Positions 55,455 to 63,971 of a stretch of DNA of 64,000 bases are shown here, one piece after another. The DNA is from Actinomyces sp. B33 (GTDB taxonomy: Bacteria; Actinomycetota; Actinomycetes; Actinomycetales; Actinomycetaceae): positions 372,001-436,000 of the forward strand of contig NZ_JAMRYR010000001.1 in NCBI RefSeq assembly GCF_028437565.1, written 5' to 3'. The notes below the pieces were generated by a model, which ran no database searches, had not been told where the DNA came from, and saw nothing but the letters and a program-made list of their open reading frames with translations. Positions within the stretch are counted from its first letter, which is position 1. Each line of letters opens with the position of its first letter. The position numbers and the translations under genes are program-made.

Positions 55455-56153
55455 ATGAGCGGGTCCGCGGGCGGTGCCGCCGAAGAGGGCGGCGGGGCGT
55501 CCGCGTCCATCAGGGTCGCCCGGCAGGTGACGGACCTGGTCGTCCACCGACTGGCCGCGGGCCGGCCGATCCGCGTGCTCGGGCTGACGGGGCCGCCGGG
55601 GACGGGCAAGACGACGGTGGCGGCGCTGGTCGCGCAGATGTGCGGGGCCGCGGACGTCGAGGTCGCCGGGGTCGTGCCGATGGACGGGTTCCACCTGTCG
55701 AACGCGGTGCTCGACGAGTGGGGGTTGCACGAGCGCAAGGGCGCCCCCGAGACTTTCGACGCACGGGGGTACGTCGCCCTCCTGTCCAGGCTCCGGGACG
55801 CCGACCCGGGGGCGGGCGCGACCTTCGCGCCGGATTATCGGAGGGACCTGCACGAGCCGGTGGCGGCGTCGATCCCGGTGGCGCCGACGGGGATCGTCAT
55901 CACCGAGGGGAACTACCTCGGGCTGGACCGTCCGGGCTGGAGGGAGGCCCGCGACCTCATCGACCTGCTGATCCATATCGACACCCCGGTCGCGGACGTG
56001 TACCGGCGGCTGGTGGCCAGGCACGAGGCCTTCGGCCGGGATCGGGCGGACGCCGCGCACTGGGTGCGCACGGTCGACGCCGCCAACATCGCGTTGGTCG
56101 ATTCGTGCCGGGACCGCGCGGACGCGGTGATCGGAGCGCGCGGCGCCTCGTGA
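55455..56153 (+). CDS. P-loop nucleoside/sugar kinase (CoaA/uridine-kinase-like)
   Basis: A 232-residue P-loop kinase. Walker A GPPGTGKTTVAALVA is near 45, followed by the acidic acceptor-binding motif VPMDGFHLSNAVLDEWGLHERKGAPETFD, and GIVITEGNYLGLD and a lid with RLVARHEAFGR. This is the YggC/frcK-like subgroup of the PRK/pantothenate-kinase family, whose substrates include nucleosides or sugars. It starts 56 bases after the phosphoribosyltransferase and may be co-transcribed with it. Confidence 0.83.
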   Translation: MSGSAGGAAEEGGGASASIRVARQVTDLVVHRLAAGRPIRVLGLTGPPGTGKTTVAALVAQMCGAADVEVAGVVPMDGFHLSNAVLDEWGLHERKGAPETFDARGYVALLSRLRDADPGAGATFAPDYRRDLHEPVAASIPVAPTGIVITEGNYLGLDRPGWREARDLIDLLIHIDTPVADVYRRLVARHEAFGRDRADAAHWVRTVDAANIALVDSCRDRADAVIGARGAS

Positions 56154-56267
56154 GGACGCGGGCGACGGCCCGCATTGGTCAGCGGTCGTCAGGCCGGGGC
56201 CTCATCGGCCCGCCGTCCGCACCGCCCGGGCGCTCTCGCGCAACGGCGGGCCCGGGCCGAGCGGCGG

Positions 56268-56759
56268 TCAGGAGATCCGGGTGATCCGGTAGCGCCAGTC
56301 GACGGGGCCCGCGTCGAGGGTCTCGACCCGGTAGTGCGCCTCGGACTGCTGGAGCCGGGCGAAGAGCCGGTCGGGCTGGTGGGGGGCGACGATTGTCAGG
56401 TTCTCCCCGACGGGGATCGCGTCGACGGCGGCGAAGAGGGCCGCGTGGCGGACGAGCGCGGGGATCGAGTGGATGACGAGCTCATCGGCGCCGGCCGGGG
56501 CGGCGCCGGTCGGCGCGCCGTGCCGGTGCCGGCCGTGGCGGTGCCCGTGGCCCCCGCACCCGCATCCCCGGGCGCGACCGTCCTCGGCCTGCTCCGCGGT
56601 GGACGGGTCCTCCTCGACGCGGTGGCGCCCGCCGTGCCCGTGGCCGCCGCAACCGCATCCTCCGCCGGAGGCGGCGTCGGCGGTCCCGGTGCGCGCGTCG
56701 ACGAGTGCGAAGGTCTGCCGCTGGTCCTGGGGGGCGGCTTCGGGCATGGTCTCGGCCAT
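56268..56759 (-). CDS. DUF2249 protein with Cys/His-rich metal-binding linker
   Basis: 163 residues. The N-terminal ~30 residues are followed by two similar metal-binding blocks, GGGCGCGGHGHGGRHR and GCGCGGHGHRHGRHRHG (about 32-82). A DUF2249 domain follows (about 92-163), with PALVRHAALFAAVDAIPVGENLTIVAPHQPDRLF. DUF2249 is related to SirA/TusA-like sulphur or redox proteins. The poly-His/CGCG blocks suggest binding of Cu, Ni or Zn. A CsoR-type operator lies upstream. GAGGAC precedes ATG 56759; the frame stays open further up without family features. Confidence 0.83.
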   Translation of the reverse strand: MAETMPEAAPQDQRQTFALVDARTGTADAASGGGCGCGGHGHGGRHRVEEDPSTAEQAEDGRARGCGCGGHGHRHGRHRHGAPTGAAPAGADELVIHSIPALVRHAALFAAVDAIPVGENLTIVAPHQPDRLFARLQQSEAHYRVETLDAGPVDWRYRITRIS

Positions 56760-56789
56760 GATGTCCTCACGATCTGGGGGCTGACGGGA

Positions 56790-56804
56790 TACCCCGCCGG
56801 GGTA
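56790..56804 (-). promoter_or_regulatory. CsoR/CstR-type operator upstream of the DUF2249 gene
   Basis: TACCCC-GCC-GGGGTA is a perfect dyad with G/C-rich inner and TA outer ends, matching the known CsoR/RcnR/CstR operator pattern (TACCCC...GGGGTA). On the minus strand a TACACT hexamer (complement 56812-56817) lies just upstream, so a bound repressor would sit at the transcription start. It predicts induction by copper or sulphur stress. Confidence 0.65.
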
Positions 56805-56935
56805 CCCGTTCAGTGTAGGACGAGGCCGCCCGGACGTCTCGCCGACACCGGGGCGGCCCCGCGACCGGGTCGGGCGCCGCACCGCTCCCGTTCGCCCGCC
56901 CGACGGGGGCGACTCCGAGCGGGGCGCGACCCCGA

Positions 56936-57400
56936 TCAGTCCTCGCGCAGCGAGAACTCGACCTCGACCTCGACGGACACGTCGAGGGGCAGCGCCGCCA
57001 CGCCGATGGCGGACCGGGCGTGGGCCGACCCGAAGATCTCGCCGAAGAGCTCCGACGCGCCGTTGATCACCGCGGCCTGGCCGGAGAACCCCGGGCGGGA
57101 GGAGACGAATCCGACGACCTTGACGACGCCCGCCAGGCGGTCGACCCCGCCGGCGACCTCGGCGGCGGCCGCGAGCGCGTTGAGCGCGCACACGCGGGCG
57201 GCCTCGTTGGCGGCCCCCGGATCGGTCCCGTCGGCGCCGACCGCGCCGACGCACACGGGCTCCCCGTTGACGACGGGGATCTGGCCGGAGGTGCGGATGA
57301 CGCCGCGGTCGAGGACGGCGGGCACGTAGGCGGCGACGGGGGCGGCGACGGGGGGCAGGTCGAGTCCGAGCTCGGCGAGCTTGGCGGAGGGCAGGGTCAT
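56936..57400 (-). CDS. ridA: RidA/YjgF family enamine/imine deaminase-like protein
   Basis: A 154-residue YjgF/YER057c/UK114 member: GVIRTSGQIPVVNGEPV, AARVCALNALAAAAEVAGG and VVKVVGFVSSRPGFSGQAAVINGAS. In this longer subgroup the catalytic Arg is less clear than in classical RidA, so activity should not be assumed. Family members hydrolyse reactive enamines from PLP enzymes. GAGGAA lies 6 bases before the ATG. Confidence 0.87.
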   Translation of the reverse strand: MTLPSAKLAELGLDLPPVAAPVAAYVPAVLDRGVIRTSGQIPVVNGEPVCVGAVGADGTDPGAANEAARVCALNALAAAAEVAGGVDRLAGVVKVVGFVSSRPGFSGQAAVINGASELFGEIFGSAHARSAIGVAALPLDVSVEVEVEFSLRED

Positions 57401-57508
57401 GGCGGTTCCTCGGGTCTGGTCGGCGCTGGGCCGGTGTGACGGATCCGGCTCGGTCGAGCCGGTGCCGCCGGTGGGCGGTGACGGCGCCAGCCTATCGGGA
57501 CCCGGCTC

Positions 57509-58381
57509 TCAGGCGGCGACGAGCCTCGGCAGGGTGCGGTGCCAGCGGTTGCGGGGCAGCGACGGGTCGAGGGCGGCCAGGGCGGTGGCGTATTTCGAGA
57601 TCCGCGCGGGGCGGTGCCCGCATCTCCACAGGGCCCGGTCGAGGTCGGAGGGAGAGGACCCGGATTTCGTCTCGATGATGACGAGGCCGGGGGCTTCCAG
57701 TCTCCCGGCCGGTCGTCCGGCGCCGGGCCCGTCGGGTCGTTCCCGGAGGCGCAGGTCGACCCAGGAGAGGTCCGAGTCGAGGGTGGCGCGCCCCTGGGAG
57801 CCGGCGAGCAGCAGGGTGGTGCGCCGGTAGGAGCCCCGCAGGACGGGGGCGAGGGAGGCGGCGGCGCGGTCCTCGTAGCCGATGCCGGAGAGGACCGCCG
57901 AGGCCCATCTCCTCCCCTCGTCGGTGAGGCGGGCGGCGGCCGCGTCGTCGGGCCCGTAGGGGAGGCGCTCCTTGAGGGTGAGGCCCCGGCCGCCGCGGGT
58001 CTTGACCTCGAGGAAGGCCAGGGAGGAGTCGAGGTAGGCGCGGGTGCGGATCTTGAAGCGGCGTCGCCGGGGGGAGGCGGTCATGCGGAAGGCGTCGAGG
58101 CCGGGGGTGTCGAAGTAGACGGATTCGTAGGAGTGGGCGCGGACCCGGCCGATCTGGAGGACCCGGGTGCCCGGGTGGAGGCGGGCGGCGACCTCGGCGG
58201 CCTCGTCGCGGGTGAGGACGTACTTGCGGTCGACGCGGGCGAGCATCGCGGCGGCGGCGTTGAGGTCGTCCAGGCCGATGGGGTCGAGGGCGTCGGGCAC
58301 GAGCGGGGCCGGGGTCGGCGCGGTGCCGGGTCCGGTGGCGGTGGCGCGGGGGGCGGGGCGTTCGAGGGTCGCGGTGGGCAT
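57509..58381 (-). CDS. VTC-domain protein (polyphosphate polymerase-like)
   Basis: A 290-residue protein with the VTC triphosphate-tunnel fold: RVDRKYVLTRDEAAEVAARL, YESVYFDTPGLDAFRM, RRRFKIRTRAYLDSSLAFLEVKTR, and a late acidic strand with LVIIETKSGS. The basic residues and ExK motifs of the tunnel are present. Yeast VTC makes polyphosphate; bacterial members usually sit beside DUF4956 proteins, as here (27 bases downstream). Role in polyphosphate or spore-coat-type modification is inference. Confidence 0.87.
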   Translation of the reverse strand: MPTATLERPAPRATATGPGTAPTPAPLVPDALDPIGLDDLNAAAAMLARVDRKYVLTRDEAAEVAARLHPGTRVLQIGRVRAHSYESVYFDTPGLDAFRMTASPRRRRFKIRTRAYLDSSLAFLEVKTRGGRGLTLKERLPYGPDDAAAARLTDEGRRWASAVLSGIGYEDRAAASLAPVLRGSYRRTTLLLAGSQGRATLDSDLSWVDLRLRERPDGPGAGRPAGRLEAPGLVIIETKSGSSPSDLDRALWRCGHRPARISKYATALAALDPSLPRNRWHRTLPRLVAA

Positions 58382-58408
58382 CGGGTCTCCTGGGGTCGGG
58401 CGCGCCGG

Positions 58409-58951
58409 TCAGCGGGCGCGGAAGCGGACGTCGACGAGGGTGAGGTCGTTGACGAAGTCGACTTTGAGGATTCGGGTGCTGAGGATCCTGGCTCCGAGGC
58501 GGTCGGCGAGGGCGTCGCGCAGGTCGGACGGGTCGGTGACGGCGCGGTCGAGTTGGATCTGCTGACTGCGGAAGCGCCCGAAGATCATGTGGGAGTCGGC
58601 GACGGCGAGGACGACGAGGATGAGGGCGACGAGGCCGGCGACGAGCGGCGTCAGGGAGGGGGACATGCCGAAGATCAGGCCGAGGGCGAGGGACGCGAAG
58701 TAGTAGGCGATCTCGTGCTGGGTGATCTCGTCGGAGCGCAGCCGGATGATCGACAGGACGCCGAAGAGGCCGAGTCCCAGGCCGGCGGAGACGGTGGAGT
58801 TAGCCAGGACGGTGGCGACGGCGAGGACTCCGACGTTGATGCCGAGGAAGGCGGCGACGAGGTCGGCGCGGCGGTGGCGGGGGAAGTAGAGGCCGAAGAC
58901 GAGGACGGCCATGGCGGCGAGGTCGGCGGCGATGACGGGCAGGGCGGTCAT
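58409..58951 (-). CDS. DUF4956 membrane protein
   Basis: A 180-residue protein with four hydrophobic segments (to ~120): FLGINVGVLAVATVLANS, the diagnostic GLGLFGVLSIIRLRSDEI and FGMSPSLTPLVAGLVALILVV. A soluble C-terminal domain follows. AAGGAG lies 8 bases before ATG 58951. DUF4956 genes are almost always paired with VTC-domain genes; it is first in this two-gene operon. Function unknown, probably anchors the VTC enzyme. Confidence 0.87.
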   Translation of the reverse strand: MTALPVIAADLAAMAVLVFGLYFPRHRRADLVAAFLGINVGVLAVATVLANSTVSAGLGLGLFGVLSIIRLRSDEITQHEIAYYFASLALGLIFGMSPSLTPLVAGLVALILVVLAVADSHMIFGRFRSQQIQLDRAVTDPSDLRDALADRLGARILSTRILKVDFVNDLTLVDVRFRAR

Positions 58952-59453
58952 GAGGAGCTCTCCTTGGGTGTTGCGATCAATGCCCCCTAGTGAGCGCCTC
59001 GAATCTATGCGCGGGCTGTGGGCGCCTCGTGGATGCTCTGAGGCTCGCCGCATGGGGGCGCCCCATATGGGATGCGCCGTTCGGCACCGGCGGATCGGCA
59101 CCGGCGGAGTCGACTCCTCATCGCGCACGGCAGCACCCCGCATCGCATACGACGCGCCGTCTGGCCTCCTGCGCCCGGGGGCGAGGCGGATCGGCCCTCA
59201 CCGATGTGATGCCCGACGGGCCCCTTCCCCCGTGCGCAAGACGACGGTCGACCCGATCTCAGGGGAATCCCCGATGAGAAGACCAGGGTTTTTGAGGACA
59301 TTCCTCTTCATCCTCCCCTGAAATTTCTCAGGGTGACTCGACAATGAGCGGTCAGCGCGGGGAGATCCTCACTACCGTCAATTCATCAGACAACTGATGT
59401 CTGATCCATTGATGGGAAGCGACGAGGCTTCCCCCTCGATAGCAGGAGCCCGC
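58952..59453. promoter_or_regulatory. Divergent intergenic region upstream of the sialidase
   Basis: No gene recognised. It contains GGGGAATCCCC at 59262-59272, a small hairpin CCCTGA/TCAGGG at 59316-59333, and a perfect palindrome at 59385-59405 (separate entry). Local GC content drops toward the sialidase start. Confidence 0.5.
59385..59405. promoter_or_regulatory. Perfect palindromic operator before the sialidase gene
   Basis: ATCAGACA-ACTGA-TGTCTGAT: 8-bp arms with a 5-base centre, ending 48 bases before the start codon. Its size and position fit a dimeric regulator; the TGTCTGA half-site resembles GntR-family sites. No regulator gene lies next to it. Confidence 0.6.
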
Positions 59454-62114
59454 ATGAGACCACCGATGCTCTCGCGCGCGCGTCGGCTACCCGCCCTGGC
59501 GGCCGCCGCGACGCTCGCCCTGACCGGGGTGACGGCACTCACCCCGCCCGCCCTCGCCGCGCCGATCGACGACGCCGGCCTCGACGTCGAGATCGTCCTC
59601 GACCCCGACTCGGCCCCGAAGGACGTCTACGACATCGGGGACACGATCGGATTCCTCCTCAAAGTGAGGAACACCGCCGGTTCCACCCGGGCCGTGACGA
59701 CGACCTCCTCGAACCTCACGGCCTTCGAGCCGTGCCGGTGGAGCGGCATCAAGGCCGACGAGACGAAAACGGACTGCTCGACGAGCCGCGGCTTCATCTC
59801 CCACGTCGTCACCGCCGAGGACATCGCCGCCGGCTCGTTCACCCCGACCGTGACCCTCAAAGTCCAAACGTCCTACGACGGGCCCGTCCTGGCCGAGACC
59901 GGCCCGATCTCCGGCCCGCCGATCCCGGTCAGGGCCTCCCACTTCTGGAGCGAGGGACTGACCCTCGACGGCGAGAGCGCCGCCTCCTACACGGCGGGGG
60001 ACACCGTCTCCTACACGCTCGCCCTCGCGGGAGCCTCCCCCGAGCACTCCTACCGGATCCTCGACTCGACCTTCGACTCCGACGCGGCCTGCTCCGCCGC
60101 CGACGGCGGCCGCGTCGCCTGCACGGGCCTGACGCACACGATGACCGAGCGGGACGCCGACGCCCAGGTGTGGCTCCCCAGCGTCACCATCGCGTCCTTC
60201 TCCGGCCAGGAGAAGATCCACGAGGAGACGATCCGCGGCCAGGCCCTGTCCGTCACCGGCGACTACGAGCAGGCCGGGCCCTCGGCGCACCCGGACGCGA
60301 ACGCCGACCTGGCCGGGGACATGACCGCCCCCGAGCGGCTCGCCCGCCAGGAGGGGAGCCTCTTCTACCGGATCCCCGCGATCACCGTCGCCCCCAACGG
60401 CGACATCCTCGCCTCCTACGACGAGCGCCCCCGGGTCGCCACCTGCTGGAAGGGCTCTGGTGACGACTCCCCGAACCCGAATTCGATCGTCCAGCGCCGC
60501 TCGACCGACGGCGGCAAGACCTGGGGGCCCCAGACCGACATCCACCGGGGCCGCCCCTCCCTCGACTGCCAGCAGCAGGAGGGCTACTCCGACCCCTCGT
60601 ACATCGTCGACCGCCAGACCGGCGCGATCTTCAACTTCCACGTCAAGAGCTTCATCACCGCGATCCACAACAAGCAGATCGCCAATCGCGGCAACGACCC
60701 CGAGGACCGGCACGTCATGCAGGTCGAGGTCTCCCAGTCCCTCGACAACGGGCGCACGTGGACCCACGAGGTCATCACCCCGGCCGTCAACCCCGACCAG
60801 CGGGACCTGTGGCGCTTCGCCGCCTCCGGCCAGGGCATCCAGACCGTCCACGGACCCCGTCCCGGGCGGCTCGTCCAGCAGTTCACGATCTTCAACGATC
60901 AGGGCGTGCAGGCGGTCTCCGTCTACTCCGACGACCACGGCGCCACCTGGCACCGCGGCTCCCCGATCGGCGCGCAGATGGACGAGAACAAAGTCGTCGA
61001 GCTCTCCGACGGCACCCTGATGCTCAACTCGCGCGACGGCGGCGGACGCGGGGGGCGCCACGTCGCCACGTCGAGGGACGCCGGCCAGACCTGGGAGGAC
61101 CTGCGCTACGACCGGGGCCTCGTCGACTCGCGCAACAACGCCCAGATCATCCGCGCCTTCCCCACGGCCGACCCGTCCGACCCGCGCGCCAAGGTCCTCC
61201 TCTTCTCGAACGCCCAGGGATCCCGGTGGAACCGGACCGACCGGACCCACGGGACGATCTGGATGTCCTGCGACGACGGCGCCACCTGGCCGTTCGCACG
61301 GGTCTTCCGGGAGGGGAACACGAGCTACTCGACGATCGCCGTCCAGGCCGACGGGCTCATCGGCCTGCTCAGCGAGGACAACAACCGCTCCGAGGCCATC
61401 TACTACCGCTCCTTCCCCATCGGATGGGTCGGCGGCGTGTGCCAGACGATGACGGCCGACGCGCCCGCGATCGAGCAGGGCACCACGTCGACCACCGTGA
61501 CCGTCTCGATCGACAACTACGTCGCCCCAGGGGCCGTCGGCGGCTCCCTGACCCTGAGCGGGCTGCCCGACGGGTGGAGCGCCCCCGAGGTCGTCGTCGA
61601 GGACGCCGCCGAGGGCCCGGCCTCCGCCTCCGTGACCATCGCCGTCCCCAAGGACGCCAAGGCCGGGGACTACCCCGTCACCGCCACCCTGACCGGGAAG
61701 GACGGGGCCCCTCTGGCCAGTGCCGAGGCGACGATCGCCGTCACCCCCGCGGTCGCCCCCCTCCACGTCGAGAGGGCCGCCGGGCAGCAGAACACGACCG
61801 TCCTGTGGGGCGACTGGGACGGCGACGGGCACGCGACCTACGCGGTGCGCACCTTCGGGCGCGTCGTCTTCTACGAGGCGAACGCCCGCGACGCCGTTCC
61901 CGTCGCCACCGTCCAGATCGGCCGGGCCTCCGACCGCGTCTACGTGGGGGACTGGGACGGCGACGGGGCCGAGAGCCTCGCCCTCGTGCGCGGGACCACC
62001 GCGCGACTCCAGACCGGGTTCTCCTCGACGGCGACCACCCGCACGACAGTTCCCGCCGGCGACCTCATGGTCGTCCGACGCGGCGGCTCCGACGTCCTCG
62101 TCGCCCGCCGATGA
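59454..62114 (+). CDS. Secreted sialidase (neuraminidase), glycoside hydrolase family 33
   Basis: 886 residues. A signal peptide (RARRLPALAAAATLALTG, cleavage near ALAAP) leads to an N-terminal beta-sandwich region (to ~290). The six-bladed propeller starts with the RIP motif FYRIPAI near 304 and has Asp-boxes STDGGKTW, SLDNGRTW, SDDHGATW and SRDAGQTW, and late REGNTSYSTI with the nucleophile Tyr region. A NEW3-like domain follows (about 665-770), then two FG-GAP-like repeats with DWDGDG. There is no sortase signal. It releases sialic acid from host glycans. ATG 59454 has AGGAG 6 bases upstream; the earlier in-frame ATG 59397 lies in the operator. Confidence 0.92.
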   Translation: MRPPMLSRARRLPALAAAATLALTGVTALTPPALAAPIDDAGLDVEIVLDPDSAPKDVYDIGDTIGFLLKVRNTAGSTRAVTTTSSNLTAFEPCRWSGIKADETKTDCSTSRGFISHVVTAEDIAAGSFTPTVTLKVQTSYDGPVLAETGPISGPPIPVRASHFWSEGLTLDGESAASYTAGDTVSYTLALAGASPEHSYRILDSTFDSDAACSAADGGRVACTGLTHTMTERDADAQVWLPSVTIASFSGQEKIHEETIRGQALSVTGDYEQAGPSAHPDANADLAGDMTAPERLARQEGSLFYRIPAITVAPNGDILASYDERPRVATCWKGSGDDSPNPNSIVQRRSTDGGKTWGPQTDIHRGRPSLDCQQQEGYSDPSYIVDRQTGAIFNFHVKSFITAIHNKQIANRGNDPEDRHVMQVEVSQSLDNGRTWTHEVITPAVNPDQRDLWRFAASGQGIQTVHGPRPGRLVQQFTIFNDQGVQAVSVYSDDHGATWHRGSPIGAQMDENKVVELSDGTLMLNSRDGGGRGGRHVATSRDAGQTWEDLRYDRGLVDSRNNAQIIRAFPTADPSDPRAKVLLFSNAQGSRWNRTDRTHGTIWMSCDDGATWPFARVFREGNTSYSTIAVQADGLIGLLSEDNNRSEAIYYRSFPIGWVGGVCQTMTADAPAIEQGTTSTTVTVSIDNYVAPGAVGGSLTLSGLPDGWSAPEVVVEDAAEGPASASVTIAVPKDAKAGDYPVTATLTGKDGAPLASAEATIAVTPAVAPLHVERAAGQQNTTVLWGDWDGDGHATYAVRTFGRVVFYEANARDAVPVATVQIGRASDRVYVGDWDGDGAESLALVRGTTARLQTGFSSTATTRTTVPAGDLMVVRRGGSDVLVARR

Positions 62115-62187
62115 CCCCGCGGTGGGCGCCGGCCTCCCGGCCGTCGCCCACCGCCCGCCCCACCCCGTCCTCGTGAAGGAGCACACC

Positions 62188-62817
62188 ATGTCACGCGCCA
62201 CCCGCGCCGCCCTCGCCCTGACCGCCGCCGCCGTCCTCATCGCCGGATCGGGCGCCACCTTCGCCCGCTGGTACGACGAGGCCTCGCTGACCTCCCAATC
62301 CGTCACCACCGGGTCCCTGCGCGTCTCCCCCGTCCCGGACTCCCAGCACTGGCGGATCAACGCGCCCGACACGGACGAGACAGCGGACGCCACCCTCCCC
62401 TTCGACCCCGCCGTCGACCGGATCGTCCCCGGCGACGTCGTCACCTACACGACGAAGGTCAGGCTCGGCCTCGTCGGCAAGAACCTCAGGGCCTCCCTCG
62501 CGGTCCTGCCCGAAGGGCTGAACGACCCCCGTGCCGGCGTGACGATCACCCCGACCGTGGACTGCGGAGGGGCCAACACCGCCGCCCTGACCGCCGCCGA
62601 CGACGGCGCCGAGTGCACGGTGACAGCGACGATCGAGTACCCGATCGGCACGGCCGACAACTCCGGATCCGCCCTGCCCGAACTCAACGGCGACGGCTCC
62701 CACGGCGACGGCTGGGTCGCGGCGCCCGGCCAGCAGAACGAGCAGGTGGCGATCTCGGGCTTCCGAGTCGTCCTCGAACAGCAGCTGCGCCCCGCGCAGA
62801 AGCCCTTCGAGGGCTGA
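62188..62817 (+). CDS. Alternate-signal-peptide (SipW-dependent, TasA/camelysin-like) surface protein
   Basis: 209 residues. The N-terminus ALALTAAAVLIAGSGATFARWYDEA is the typical SipW-processed signal with the T-x-A-x-W/F-x-D motif and SVTTGSLRV after it. The mature part is a beta-rich domain with two cysteines (VDCGG and GAECTV). Such proteins form surface fibres or secreted matrix in Firmicutes and Actinobacteria. The gene after it encodes the matching ER-type signal peptidase. AAGGAG lies 7 bases before ATG 62188. Confidence 0.85.
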   Translation: MSRATRAALALTAAAVLIAGSGATFARWYDEASLTSQSVTTGSLRVSPVPDSQHWRINAPDTDETADATLPFDPAVDRIVPGDVVTYTTKVRLGLVGKNLRASLAVLPEGLNDPRAGVTITPTVDCGGANTAALTAADDGAECTVTATIEYPIGTADNSGSALPELNGDGSHGDGWVAAPGQQNEQVAISGFRVVLEQQLRPAQKPFEG

Positions 62818-62882
62818 CACCCCGCCTTCCCCGCCGCGCCCGCCGGATCGACGCGGCGGGGAAGGCGAGGCGCCGATCCGAG

Positions 62883-63488
62883 ATGCCCCCGAACCCCGCG
62901 TCTTCCCGCCCCCCGTCCCGCCGCGGCCGCAGCGCTCGGCGGGCGCGGGTGCTGCGGCGCGCCCTGACCGGTATCGAGGCGATCCTCGTCGCCGTCGGCT
63001 GCGCGGCCCTGATCCTCGCGACCGCGATCCCCGCCCTGACCGGGTGGGTCCCGTTGACGGTCGTCACCGGCTCGATGTCCCCCGCGATGCCCGCCGGGAG
63101 CCTCGTCGTCGTCGCCCCCGTCGACGGGGCCCGGGCGCGGGCCCTCGACCCGGGAACCGTCGTCGCCTACCTGCCCGAGCCCGACTCCGACGAGATCGTC
63201 ACCCACCGGATCCTCACGCGCTCGACCGCCAGCGACGGATCGACCCGCTACGTCCTCGCCGGTGATGCGAACGACGAGGCGGATCCCGTCCCCGTCGTCC
63301 CGGAGCAGATCCGCGGCGTCCGCCGCTACTGGGTGCCCGGCCTGGGGTATGCGGTGAGCCTGGTCCCCCCGGCGGCCAAGGGGGTCGCGCGGTGGGCGCT
63401 GGTCGGCGGCCTCGTCGCCTACGCGCTGTGGCAGATCGCGATGATCGCGCGGGATCGTGATGCCCGCCGGGGCCGGCCCGGGCGGTGA
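62883..63488 (+). CDS. Signal peptidase I, SipW/ER type
   Basis: A 201-residue membrane signal peptidase with one N-terminal and one C-terminal hydrophobic segment. Catalytic Ser64 is in VVTGSMSPAMPAGSL; the second catalytic residue is His108 in DEIVTHRIL (His in place of the Lys of classic bacterial LepB, as in SipW and eukaryotic/archaeal enzymes). The Asp motif is in VLAGDANDEADP. It lies 65 bases after its probable substrate gene. Confidence 0.9.
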   Translation: MPPNPASSRPPSRRGRSARRARVLRRALTGIEAILVAVGCAALILATAIPALTGWVPLTVVTGSMSPAMPAGSLVVVAPVDGARARALDPGTVVAYLPEPDSDEIVTHRILTRSTASDGSTRYVLAGDANDEADPVPVVPEQIRGVRRYWVPGLGYAVSLVPPAAKGVARWALVGGLVAYALWQIAMIARDRDARRGRPGR

Positions 63489-63689
63489 CGGGAGGGTCCC
63501 GGCGGCGTCGCACCCGACGCGCACCCATGCCCTCCTCCGTCCCATGTCGCCCGGTCGAATAGGCCGCAGGACGGGCCCAGTCGACCGCCCCCAGAGCGGC
63601 ACCCGCACCGACCCTGAAAACACGAACCGCTACGGAGTCAATCATGAAGGGCCATACTTTGTGGCCCCTATTGATGGCATGCTGTAGAC

Positions 63690-63971
63690 ATGTTCAATGA
63701 GGACGAGGTGGAGTTCACCCAGTCGGCAGCCAAGCATGGCATCAGCAAGGTTGATGCGTACTGGGCGATGACTCATCCGCTCACAGTCGATGAGATCGAT
63801 GGGGAGCCGGGCGATAGGACGATCGCCTTCGTTGGACATCCTCACGCCCAGACAGATCGGGTGATCGAGGTGTTCGCCGCCTTGAAGCCTTGGCGGACCG
63901 TGGTGATCTTCCATGCGATGGATCGCCCCGACCTGGTGTGGAAAAGGAATGGAAATGACAGCGATCAATGA
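63690..63971 (+). CDS. Small BrnT-like toxin candidate
   Basis: 93 residues. It contains AAKHGISKVDAYWAM, like the KHGI..eA motif of BrnT-type RNase toxins, and a late VVIFHAMDRPDLVWK resembling the I-x-A-R/HAM end of actinobacterial relatives. The next gene starts 16 bases before its stop, a toxin-antitoxin layout. A hairpin GGGCCA/TGGCCC at 63649-63667 and the short leader may serve autoregulation. Identification is by motif only. Confidence 0.55.
   Translation: MFNEDEVEFTQSAAKHGISKVDAYWAMTHPLTVDEIDGEPGDRTIAFVGHPHAQTDRVIEVFAALKPWRTVVIFHAMDRPDLVWKRNGNDSDQ

Noticed and set aside
59487-62444. 985-codon minus-strand open frame opposite the sialidase
   Set aside because: Val/Gly/Asp-rich antisense shadow of an obvious GH33 gene with signal peptide and ribosome site.
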